NCBI GenBank assembly: GCA_963748105.1
Contig: CAVVHP010000011.1
Span: forward strand, 248,001-312,000
Origin: JAKAGZ01 sp963748105
GTDB lineage: Bacteria > Bacteroidota > Ignavibacteria > Ignavibacteriales > Ignavibacteriaceae
Length of the DNA stretch: 64,000 bases
Direction: 5' to 3'
Shown: one piece after another, positions 56,396-64,000 of the stretch
Layout of the letters: each line of letters begins with the position of its first letter
How positions within the stretch are numbered: position 1 is the stretch's first letter
The notes under the pieces: generated by a model
What the model was told of the DNA's origin: nothing
The model's input: the letters and a program-made list of their open reading frames with translations, nothing else
Databases searched by the model: none
Program-made: the position numbers and the translations under genes

Positions 56396-58165
56396 TTATT
56401 TCATCAATATCATTTTCTTAACATCATTAAAACCATTAGCGGTTATCCTGTAAAAATAAATTCCGCTTGATAGTTTACTTGCATCAAATTTAACCTCATA
56501 GCGTCCCTGGTTTTTTTCCTCATTTACAAGAGTCATAATTTCGCGTCCTGTTATGTCATATACTTTTATGGCGACGGGACCGCTTTTAACAATTTGATAA
56601 CGGATGATTGTTTCCGGGTTAAAGGGGTTTGGATAGTTTTCTATTTTATTTTCAGAAACAGTCATTTCGCCCAGCCCTTTTGCCAGCGGTCCATTTGAAA
56701 ACACCGCATTATAACTATCCGGTGCGTATGTTCCTTCTACAGAGTAATAAGGGCGGACATCATACCATAGCAGCCAGTCGGTAAATCCTGCACTGGCTCC
56801 TCTATACTCTCCGTCCACAAAGCTTGTTGTGCCCCTGTTAACTGTAGCTATTAATTGAGGATCGCTTGTTGGTTGCTTCTGGTACTTTACTTTACGCCAT
56901 ATTTGATATTGTGTGACATACTGGTTTGGGTATTCGTCCCAGTGTATGGTAATAGGGGCGAGGGGATTCGATGCCTCGAACCAAACACCCATATCTTTGG
57001 CCGGCAAGCCCTCAAAATTTGCAGTAATAGCTGTACTGCCATCCGGATAAAAGGTCTCTGTAGAGTTAGTGCTGCCAGTACTCCAATTAGTAAAATAATA
57101 ACTGATATTATTAATGTTATGATAAAGAGCAGTAGCAGTTATTGCGTTTCCTTCAACAACAGTATCCTGTGCCGCCGGCGAATTATATTGTGTATCATTT
57201 ATTTTAATAACTCCTCCATTTCCAACGCTTACAAAATTATTCTGGAATGTTGGCTTTACATATTTTTTTAAGTATGCAATGAATGTCCCATTATTAAGCG
57301 AGGTTACTGCTGTAATGTTTGTTGATGAATTGTTAGAAAGTAAAGAGGTGACGCCTCCTATATATTTATCCCATTTGCTTTTAGTTAAAGGCGCTTCGTT
57401 ATCATTAAAAACCCAGGTTGAGCCATTTACATACTGGTTGTCGTAAGCAAGCAGGTTAATTTGCTGTTGTTCATAAGCCGGAAAATTATACGGACTGGAA
57501 TGGTTTGTTGCGCCCGTAGCTACTCCCACACCTATATTTCCCCCGCCGGCGCCATCCAGATCATTCTGCGCATAAAAATTTAGTTGGGTTGCGGGTCTGG
57601 TATAAGTTATATCAAAACTTAGTGATAAATATGCATAGGAATCGTTTTTTGTTTCACTTTCACTCAAAGCTCCAAGTATTATTGACTTAGTCGAAAGTAA
57701 ACTTTGCATATGTGTTTTTAAGTTAGCTGATATAAATGAACTATTTCCATTTACATAGGCAATTCCTGCGTCCATATTAGTACCACTAGCGATTGAAGCC
57801 CAGTTTCCCGGTGTATTAGTTTCAGATATTGAAGTCAATTTTGTAATTTTAAAGGTATAAGAATTGCTTCCATTTCCATAATTTACTTTTACCTGAGTAA
57901 TCGTTGCATTTAACGGAATAAATGATAGATTAACTATAAAGTAGGATCGGGAAGTTAATTTAGATGAGTCGGGGTATGTGGGGAATAATCTCCCGATTGC
58001 ATATGTTGAATTTGTGCTATATGTAGTATCGTTAGATTTACTTACATTTTGCATTATTTGAATATCAGTTGTTGGTATATGCACAGTATCAGTTACAGTC
58101 TGGGCATCTAGGCTTGTAAAACTAATAAAAACAAATATTGTAAATAGAAAAAATTTCGATTTCAT
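56396..58165 (-). CDS. T9SS-exported multidomain surface protein
   Basis: 589 residues from ATG 58165, where GGGAAGG precedes the start and a signal peptide opens (MKSKFFLFTIFVFISFTSLDAQ); the frame is open 45 codons further upstream but without signals. N-terminal half is beta-rich (YFIVNLSFIPLNATITQVKVNYG), the middle has an INDTQYNSPAAQDTVVEGNAITATALYHN module like a bacterial repeat domain, then a fibronectin-like piece, and a C-terminal sorting domain (ENYPNPFNPETIIRYQ, SSGIYFYRITANG, KKMILMK). Surface-anchored; ligand unknown. Lies between the two duplicated lipoprotein genes. Confidence 0.82.
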   Translation of the reverse strand: MKSKFFLFTIFVFISFTSLDAQTVTDTVHIPTTDIQIMQNVSKSNDTTYSTNSTYAIGRLFPTYPDSSKLTSRSYFIVNLSFIPLNATITQVKVNYGNGSNSYTFKITKLTSISETNTPGNWASIASGTNMDAGIAYVNGNSSFISANLKTHMQSLLSTKSIILGALSESETKNDSYAYLSLSFDITYTRPATQLNFYAQNDLDGAGGGNIGVGVATGATNHSSPYNFPAYEQQQINLLAYDNQYVNGSTWVFNDNEAPLTKSKWDKYIGGVTSLLSNNSSTNITAVTSLNNGTFIAYLKKYVKPTFQNNFVSVGNGGVIKINDTQYNSPAAQDTVVEGNAITATALYHNINNISYYFTNWSTGSTNSTETFYPDGSTAITANFEGLPAKDMGVWFEASNPLAPITIHWDEYPNQYVTQYQIWRKVKYQKQPTSDPQLIATVNRGTTSFVDGEYRGASAGFTDWLLWYDVRPYYSVEGTYAPDSYNAVFSNGPLAKGLGEMTVSENKIENYPNPFNPETIIRYQIVKSGPVAIKVYDITGREIMTLVNEEKNQGRYEVKFDASKLSSGIYFYRITANGFNDVKKMILMK

Positions 58166-58280
58166 AGATACCTTCCCTTTTTGATTAAAAATAATTAAGT
58201 TAATTAATAAGAATAGCCCCGGACAATAAGAACTCTTATTGTAAAAGGATGCTAACCTTAAGGAGTTATTCTTGATCACA

Positions 58281-58307
58281 AGGGATAGTGCCGCAAACAC
58301 TATCCCT
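58281..58307. terminator. Perfect 10-bp hairpin
   Basis: AGGGATAGTG / CACTATCCCT around CCGCAAA, between the second lipoprotein gene and the T9SS gene. A matching, slightly degenerate copy lies at 54721-54745 behind the first lipoprotein gene, showing that the duplication includes the 3' flank. Confidence 0.6.
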
Positions 58308-58335
58308 GTTTTATTTTAATAGCAAATCCTCTTTT

Positions 58336-59397
58336 TCATTTTAATTTTCCTCTTAAAACAAAGTTAATATTGTTAATAAAGTCTTTACCGCAAAAGAAAA
58401 CTTCATTATCAAATATAACGGGGGTATTGTTTATGCTTGTGAAATTGTTATTAAACGTTTGCATATAAACAAGGTCAGTACCGTTGTAATGTGCTAAACC
58501 ATTAACCATTCTGACAAACAAATCTTTTTCACCTCTGCCATATACCTGATAGCCAAAATTCGGGTCATCGAAAGAAAGTTTTTTTACAAACTTTTTAAGC
58601 CCAAGAATTGTTGCCTCATACCTGTAAACATCACGGCCTATTGTAAAATATACCTTGTCTCCAATCATATTAAGATTTGCTGTGTAAATTTTTTCATTGG
58701 ATTCGGAATATATTTTTGTAAGATTGTCCCCAACTAATTCGTAGAACTCAGATGTATCACTAACCGTATAGCCGGCCTTTATTGCCTGCACATATATTTC
58801 ATCATTTTCTTTCCTAATCCTTTGAAACTGTGAATAAAAATCTGCCCTGTATAATTCCTGCCATTTTATGCCGTCATAATGTAAAATAAAACCTCTTTGA
58901 GTTTCATCAGAACCATTGGTTATTACACCTACTGCATAAATATCAGAGTGGTTAGTTCCCCATATATCTCCAATGTAAACATTCGTTGTATTTATTGGTT
59001 TATATTCATAGTCTGCTTTCCACAAAGTTCCATCATAATGCCATATTTGACCATTTTCTCCTCCCATCCAAATATCATCACTATTAAAACCGATTAATGA
59101 TTTCCCGGTACAACTGATAGATCCTTTAGCTTTTGTCCATTTTAATCCATCATAGTGGAACAATCTGTTATTTGCATCCCCCCCAGGGCCTATAGTCCAA
59201 ACATTTGTAGGGGAGGAGCCCCATATACTGTTTAGAACATTCATAGGTGAATTCAGAGTATCAACGGTCCAAACATAATCTCTTCTGCCCGGAGTATCCC
59301 CGCCCGGACCAGTCGGGCTTGAACAGGAGAAAAATGAGCTGCTTGTAAGTAAAAAGGCTGCAAAAATTAAAAAGTTAAATATTGTCTTCAATTTCAT
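58336..59397 (-). CDS. Lipoprotein with propeller-like repeats (copy B)
   Basis: 353 residues, paralogue of the gene at 54775: identical signal/lipobox segment through CSSPTGPGGDTPGRRDY, then diverged (SIWGSSPTNVWTIGPGGDANN, DDIWMGGENGQIWHYDG, DIWGTNHSDIYAVG). Difference is concentrated in loops between the W..G repeats, as in ligand-binding variants. Probably co-transcribed with the T9SS protein 171 bases downstream, though a hairpin lies between. Confidence 0.75.
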   Translation of the reverse strand: MKLKTIFNFLIFAAFLLTSSSFFSCSSPTGPGGDTPGRRDYVWTVDTLNSPMNVLNSIWGSSPTNVWTIGPGGDANNRLFHYDGLKWTKAKGSISCTGKSLIGFNSDDIWMGGENGQIWHYDGTLWKADYEYKPINTTNVYIGDIWGTNHSDIYAVGVITNGSDETQRGFILHYDGIKWQELYRADFYSQFQRIRKENDEIYVQAIKAGYTVSDTSEFYELVGDNLTKIYSESNEKIYTANLNMIGDKVYFTIGRDVYRYEATILGLKKFVKKLSFDDPNFGYQVYGRGEKDLFVRMVNGLAHYNGTDLVYMQTFNNNFTSINNTPVIFDNEVFFCGKDFINNINFVLRGKLK

Positions 59398-59681
59398 AAG
59401 GTTTTCGATTGATAAAGATTGGAATTTTTAAGAATGAATTGCAAAACGGACTTTAATAAAGGAGTTGTGCCTAATCTGCTTATTATGTAACGGGGGGGGG
59501 GTAGTTCATTTTATTTAATTCTTTATTTATCTTGTTTTAGGAATTAAGAATATCACTTATAAAGTGAGATTAATTGTGTTAACAAAAATATGTTATAATC
59601 ACGCAACTGTCAACCACCATTTATTTAAAGGTATGGTTCATTGAGTTAACGGTAAAATCACAAAATAAGAAGTGCGATTTT
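59275..59681. repeat. Duplicated segment, copy B
   Basis: 407 bases matching 55708-56113 except one extra G (G10 tract at 59492-59501). Covers the start of the lipoprotein gene and 284 bases upstream. The following bases 59682-59879 diverge, although AATTTTTGAGGAATTTGCAATTGGA is still shared; no gene is seen there. Confidence 0.92.
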
Positions 59682-59879
59682 GGCTAAAAATCGGAGATCT
59701 TGTTCTTATCGTAATTTTTGAGGAATTTGCAATTGGATAGTCTAACACCTGATGAAACTAAAAACTGAAAAAAGATCAAGCCGGAGAGTTGAAATTATCT
59801 TATTCTCCCTTAAAGGAGAGCAAGATTCTAATTAAGAACAAAATGTTCTAACAAATATTGTAAAAGGTTGTGAAATAAA

Positions 59880-60551
59880 TTGAATAACTGGGACGGTATC
59901 GCCTCACTATTTATTGCCTGCATTGAACTGATTTTACTGATTAATGTTTTTATTTTTGCCGAAAAAAATAAAATCAACTTTCTGGTAATATCTATAATAT
60001 TTCTTTTAATGTTTTACCAGGCATTTGAATTTATTATGTGCAATCTCGGGTTAGATTCTTCCTTCAATGCGTTTCTGGCTTTCGCAGATATTTCATTTCT
60101 TCCGCCGTTAGGATTATATTTTGTCCTTTCTTTTTATAAATACCGGTCAAAATATTTTGTGTTTATTTTCCTTCCTGCGATAGCTTTTGTTATATATTAT
60201 TCGACAATAATTGAACAGTTTAATGTTAACGCCTGCACGGTTTTCTATGCAATCTATAAATATCCGCAGGGTGATCTTTACGGATTTTTCTATTACACGC
60301 CGGTCCTGATTACTATGGCGCTTTTAATTCACGGCATCCGGAAATCATCCGATAAAAGAGTTATTCACTTATCAAAAGTATTACTCACTGCGTATATATT
60401 AATTTCAATTCCGGTGGTTACCGCTTTTGTGCTTGTGCTTTCGGACCAAATGCTGTTAGTCCACAGTATTGTCAGCGTGATGTGTAAATTTGCTGTTCTG
60501 CTGGCGGTTGCGTTAACATATTTTGTGCTGAATAAAAAAGATGTCCAATGA
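59880..60551 (+). CDS. Seven-helix membrane protein, unknown
   Basis: 223 residues from a TTG start (no ATG upstream). About seven membrane helices (IASLFIACIELILLINVFIFA, FLVISIIFLLMFYQAFEFIM, FLPPLGLYFVLSF, YFVFIFLPAIAFVIYY, YYTPVLITMALLIHG, LLTAYILISIPVVTAFVLVL, VMCKFAVLLAVALTYFVL). The layout resembles 7TM sensor-type membrane domains, but no kinase or cyclase follows. It overlaps the next gene as ATGA. Confidence 0.65.
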   Translation: MNNWDGIASLFIACIELILLINVFIFAEKNKINFLVISIIFLLMFYQAFEFIMCNLGLDSSFNAFLAFADISFLPPLGLYFVLSFYKYRSKYFVFIFLPAIAFVIYYSTIIEQFNVNACTVFYAIYKYPQGDLYGFFYYTPVLITMALLIHGIRKSSDKRVIHLSKVLLTAYILISIPVVTAFVLVLSDQMLLVHSIVSVMCKFAVLLAVALTYFVLNKKDVQ

Positions 60552-60880
60552 ATGAAGTTATTCTGAATATATACTTAATTATTAATAATGGTTTCGTTGT
60601 AGGATTTCGCGCTATGGCCTATGAGCGCGAAGGCGGAGACGATAACAAAATAAAATTTTTAAAAAGCAGGGTGGTTGAAGATTTTAATTCCTCATATAAG
60701 TTTGACGCTCCAATGAATTCAAAAAATGAATTTATGAAATACAATAAGTTTGCAAAGCTTGAGAAAAGAGGAATGCATTTCCAGTTATTTGAAGATATTT
60801 TTTCCCATTTTGAAGTCCCGGAACATCCCCTGATTTGCGTTACCCCCGTAGTTGATGGAAAAATTTTGAATGCTGATTAG
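60548..60880 (+). CDS. Small soluble protein coupled to the 7-helix protein
   Basis: 110 residues, hydrophilic with mixed helix and strand and no signal peptide. No family recognised. The start overlaps the upstream stop (ATGA), so it is translated with the membrane protein and is likely its partner. The debranching-type gene follows after 67 bases. Confidence 0.6.
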   Translation: MNEVILNIYLIINNGFVVGFRAMAYEREGGDDNKIKFLKSRVVEDFNSSYKFDAPMNSKNEFMKYNKFAKLEKRGMHFQLFEDIFSHFEVPEHPLICVTPVVDGKILNAD

Positions 60881-60947
60881 AAGTTTTATAGATTAACATT
60901 CTGAATTTTAAAGCCCGGGTTATTCATCAATCTTATCCAAAAAACTA

Positions 60948-62930
60948 ATGCATAGAAAAGATCTCGATAAATTCTATTCTGATAAAAGACTTGGTTCGTT
61001 TGTTGAGAATGGAAAGACATACTTTCGCCTTTTTGCCCCTCAGGCAGAAAGAGTTACCCTTATAACCTACACAAAGGCCGAAAATTCTACCGGCAAAAAA
61101 TATAAAATGATTTGTGATGCGGATGGAGTCTGGGAGGCAGTTATAGAGGGGGAATTGTTCGGGATATTTTACGGCTTTTCAGTTAAACAGAAACACCAAA
61201 GGCCGGATGAAGAAATTGTGTGCCTGGATCCGTATGCAAAAGCAGTAGTAACGCTTAACAATTATTTGAATCCAAGGAAATCAATAGTTGTAAAAGAAAA
61301 TGATTACGACTGGCAGGGAGATGAATGGATACAGATGGATTGGCGCGACCTGGTAATTTACGAGATGCATGTCCGTGATATGACAGCACACAAATCCTCC
61401 GGTGCTAAAAATCTGGGTACGTACAGGGCTCTTGTAGACAAAAAAAATAATGGTGGTATTAATTATATAAAAAATCTTGGCGTAAATGCGGTTGAACTGC
61501 TGCCTGTCCAGGAATTCGGCAACGTGGAAATTCCTTTTAAAAAAGAGTTTATAGGGATAAAAAATACGTGGAATCCGTACGAAAGAAACCATTGGGGATA
61601 TATGACCGCGGGATTTTTTGCGCCCGATTCTTATTACAGCGACGGTGGAAAAGAATTCCGGCAAAATGAATGGACCGGCAAATCCGGAAGACAGGTAAAT
61701 GATTTTAAGGATATGGTGAAGGAATTTCATAGAAATGAAATCGCGGTAATAATGGACGTTGTTTACAACCATTATTCAGAATATGAATACGGGGGGCTGA
61801 AAGAGATTGATAAGGAATATTATTTCAGGCTTGATGAAAAGGGAAAATTCATTTCACAAAGCTACACCGGCAACGACTTAAAAACCGAAAGGCCTATGGT
61901 CCGCAGGATGATAATTGACAGCGTACTTTACTGGATGCGGGAATATCATATCGATGGTTTCAGGTTTGATCTCGGGCATTTAATTGACTGGCAGACAATT
62001 GAAGAAATTACCGAGGAGGCGCAAAAAATAAATCCCGATGTAATCCTTATCTGTGAACCCTGGGGCGGTGGTTACGATCCCGCCGGGTTTTCAATTCGCG
62101 GGTGGGCCAGCTGGAATGACCAGGTCAGGAACGGCGTAAAAGGAGAAAATCCCTTTAACGGGAAAGGCTGGATATTCCAGAATTGGTTCGGGGATAATGA
62201 CACTGCCAGGCTCAAAAGTTATATCAATGGAACTCTTATTTGCGACAGGCACGGACTTTTCCAGAAAAAGGAGCATTCTGTTAATTACCTGGAATCACAC
62301 GATGGCTATACCTTCGGCGATTTTATCCGTCTCGCAACCGGTGATGTTAAAAAAGACCAGGTGATTAAAGATATTAATGAAAACGCCAAATTATCGGCAC
62401 AACAAATGAAATTAAATAAACTCGGGGCCCTTTTCCTTTTTTGCTGCCAGGGAATTATTATGATTCACGAAGGGCAGGAATATGCAAGGAGTAAAATAAT
62501 TTCCTCAAATCCCAAAGCTGATGACCCGGATAAAGGGAAACTTGACCACAATAGTTACAATAAAGACAACGAAACAAATTATCTAAATTATAATCATGCA
62601 GAATTAAATAAAGAACTGGTGAATTATTATAAAGGTCTGATTGCACTCAGGAAAAAATATTCTGCGTTCAGGCGTGCAGAATATCAAAATATTCGTTTTA
62701 TCGAAATTCTCCGGAACCCCTTTGCAATTGCTTTTAATGTTATACACAAGGGAGAAAAATTTTTCATTGCTATTAATGCTGATTCTCAGGGCGAATTAAA
62801 ACTGACTCTTCCTGAAGAAAATTGGCAGATAATTGTTAATGATAAAAAATCAGGAGTGAAAAAATTAGGACAGGTAAAGAACGAGATTGTTGTTCCCGCT
62901 GTTTCTGGAATTGTTCTAAGAAAAAATTAA
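60948..62930 (+). CDS. GH13 glycogen-debranching/pullulanase-type enzyme
   Basis: 660 residues. N-terminal CBM48-like early-set domain (about 1-100: TYFRLFAPQAERVTLITYTK), then a GH13 catalytic barrel: region I DVVYNHYSE, region II GFRFDLGHL with the nucleophile Asp, region III ICEPWGGG with the acid/base Glu, region IV YLESHDGYT. HWGYMTAGFFAPDSYY is typical of isoamylase/debranching branches, but the YNWGYDP signature of type I pullulanase is missing. Hydrolyses alpha-1,6 bonds of glycogen or pullulan. Intracellular (no signal). Confidence 0.88.
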   Translation: MHRKDLDKFYSDKRLGSFVENGKTYFRLFAPQAERVTLITYTKAENSTGKKYKMICDADGVWEAVIEGELFGIFYGFSVKQKHQRPDEEIVCLDPYAKAVVTLNNYLNPRKSIVVKENDYDWQGDEWIQMDWRDLVIYEMHVRDMTAHKSSGAKNLGTYRALVDKKNNGGINYIKNLGVNAVELLPVQEFGNVEIPFKKEFIGIKNTWNPYERNHWGYMTAGFFAPDSYYSDGGKEFRQNEWTGKSGRQVNDFKDMVKEFHRNEIAVIMDVVYNHYSEYEYGGLKEIDKEYYFRLDEKGKFISQSYTGNDLKTERPMVRRMIIDSVLYWMREYHIDGFRFDLGHLIDWQTIEEITEEAQKINPDVILICEPWGGGYDPAGFSIRGWASWNDQVRNGVKGENPFNGKGWIFQNWFGDNDTARLKSYINGTLICDRHGLFQKKEHSVNYLESHDGYTFGDFIRLATGDVKKDQVIKDINENAKLSAQQMKLNKLGALFLFCCQGIIMIHEGQEYARSKIISSNPKADDPDKGKLDHNSYNKDNETNYLNYNHAELNKELVNYYKGLIALRKKYSAFRRAEYQNIRFIEILRNPFAIAFNVIHKGEKFFIAINADSQGELKLTLPEENWQIIVNDKKSGVKKLGQVKNEIVVPAVSGIVLRKN

Positions 62931-62932
62931 TC

Positions 62933-64000
62933 TCACTCCATTGACATTCCTTTTTTCAAAGATTTTTCCACGGCTTTTTTGAAGTCACTTAAAGTTACCG
63001 GTTTATGGAATACATATTCTACCCCAAGTTCGTTATAATCAAAAATAATACTTCTGTCCAGCTCACTTGCCAATACAATAACGGGTGGTTTTCCTTTTAT
63101 TTCAGCTTTCTTTAATTCCATTACCAGTTCAAAACCGTTCATCTCAGGCATTAAATGGTCTGTAATTACCAGCGCAGGAGGAGATTTTAAAATATATTCC
63201 ATAGCCTCTTTGCCGTTTGATGCTACATCAACATTATAATCAGGTGCTACGTGTCTTATTATTTTTGAATACAGAAGTTTATCAGTTTTGCTATCATCAA
63301 CCAGTAAAATATTTGCAGATGCGATTGGAAGCGTAAATATAAAATTACTTCCTTTGCCGTATTCGCTTTCTACTTTTATTGATCCACCGTGTTTTTCAAT
63401 AATTTCATTTACAAGAGAAAGACCAAGTCCGCTTCCTTTTTCGCCGGCAGTACCTTCTGATGTATGTTTTGTATCAACATTAAAAAGTTTGCCAAGGTCT
63501 TCTTTCTTAATTCCGGTTCCGTCATCTTTGACTGAGAATTCGAGAAACCTGGAAGTTCCGTTCCCGGTTACCGAGACAGTAATATTTCCGTCACGGTTTG
63601 TAAATTTTATTGCGTTGGAAATAAGATTATTAAATACCTGCAATACCAGGCTGTCATCCACGAAAACAAGAAGATCATCTGGAATGTTTGAAGATAAAGT
63701 GATTCCTTTTTGAAAAGCGGCACCGGATAAAGCATTTATCGCCTTACTAATTATTTTCTGAGCTTCAATTCTTTCGGGTTCAAAACGAATTCTACCAGTT
63801 TGAAGCCTTGTCCAGTCAAGCAGAGAATTTACAAGCGAAAGCATGGAATTTGAAGATTCACGAATAAATTCTACGTATTGTTTTTTCTCTCCTTCACTTA
63901 AACCCTCATCATTTAACAGCAGATCAGTAAATCCTAATATTGAACTAAACGGTGTTCTTAAATCGTGAGAAATAATCGAAATAAATCTGTCTTTTGTCTC
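62933..64000 (-). CDS. Hybrid sensor histidine kinase/response regulator, N-terminally truncated
   Basis: The frame is open to the window edge, so the sensor part is missing. The visible 355 residues start inside HisKA (SIISHDLRTPFSSILGFTDLL with the phospho-His), continue with HATPase_c (NNLISNAIKFTN, KDDGTGIKKED, GSGLGLSLVNEI), then a receiver domain (LLVDDSKTDKLLYSKII, phospho-Asp in LVITDHLMPEMNG, VFHKPVT). Convergent with the debranching-type gene, 2 bases apart. Confidence 0.92.
   Translation of the reverse strand, partial: ETKDRFISIISHDLRTPFSSILGFTDLLLNDEGLSEGEKKQYVEFIRESSNSMLSLVNSLLDWTRLQTGRIRFEPERIEAQKIISKAINALSGAAFQKGITLSSNIPDDLLVFVDDSLVLQVFNNLISNAIKFTNRDGNITVSVTGNGTSRFLEFSVKDDGTGIKKEDLGKLFNVDTKHTSEGTAGEKGSGLGLSLVNEIIEKHGGSIKVESEYGKGSNFIFTLPIASANILLVDDSKTDKLLYSKIIRHVAPDYNVDVASNGKEAMEYILKSPPALVITDHLMPEMNGFELVMELKKAEIKGKPPVIVLASELDRSIIFDYNELGVEYVFHKPVTLSDFKKAVEKSLKKGMSME

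Noticed and set aside
61281..61772. 163-residue minus-strand open frame
   Set aside because: Antisense to the GH13 catalytic region, with no signals of its own.
63288..63713. 141-residue plus-strand open frame
   Set aside because: Antisense to the hybrid kinase ATPase domain.
1..64000. CRISPR arrays, tRNA or rRNA genes
   Set aside because: No regularly spaced direct repeats with unique spacers and no recognisable RNA gene were found by eye on either strand.

Overview
The window looks like one contig of a low-GC, Gram-negative member of the Bacteroidota/Chlorobi/Ignavibacteria group, most probably an Ignavibacteria relative. The grounds are three secreted proteins (plus one decayed remnant) that end in the NYPNPFNP...GVYFYRL type IX secretion (T9SS) sorting domain, a TAnnTTTG-type promoter, a tricorn-like S41 protease, and an archaemetzincin. 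No rRNA, tRNA, CRISPR, integrase or transposase was recognised.

Layout. 1-5.5 kb: tail of a histone-deacetylase-fold enzyme, a broken small lipoprotein, and two T9SS proteins (subtilisin-like protease; 14-repeat beta-propeller protein). 5.5-12.1 kb: a TetR repressor beside an operon for a trans-envelope export system (LolA-like carrier, two FtsX/MacB permeases, methyltransferase, LolD-like ATPase, outer-membrane barrel). 12.2-17.4 kb: housekeeping (EamA transporter, Nudix, DUF493, enolase, glutamine synthetase). 17.4-21.1 kb: an AT-rich, sparse island with a decayed T9SS gene and two ATP-grasp ligases. 21-27.7 kb: epimerase, NapH-like ferredoxin plus DUF362, transporter, lipoprotein, macrodomain protein.

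27.7-42.6 kb is the most striking part: two divergent operons separated by a 684-bp control region. Each encodes a four-cluster ferredoxin, an NrfD-type quinone-interacting membrane subunit, a histidine kinase whose periplasmic sensor carries c-type haem motifs, response regulators, and several GcvH-like (lipoyl-fold) proteins that do not show the usual lipoyl lysine. One operon adds a 13-haem cytochrome; the other adds an NtrC-type sigma-54 activator and an archaemetzincin. I infer a redox-sensing and electron-transfer system in which GcvH-fold domains, some fused to receiver domains, have been recruited for an unknown role.

42.7-64 kb: threonine catabolism (kbl-tdh), an SRAP-domain DNA-damage protein flanked by palindromic repeats, a tricorn-like protease, M14 peptidase, fumarase, a duplicated lipoprotein pair flanking a T9SS protein (with a 406-bp near-identical repeat), a GH13 debranching-type enzyme, and the C-terminal part of a hybrid kinase.

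At least ten genes are interrupted by single-base frame shifts, most repairable by one base in a short homopolymer. Together they suggest uncorrected indel errors in the assembly rather than wholesale gene decay; such genes are given here over their full reconstructed span.
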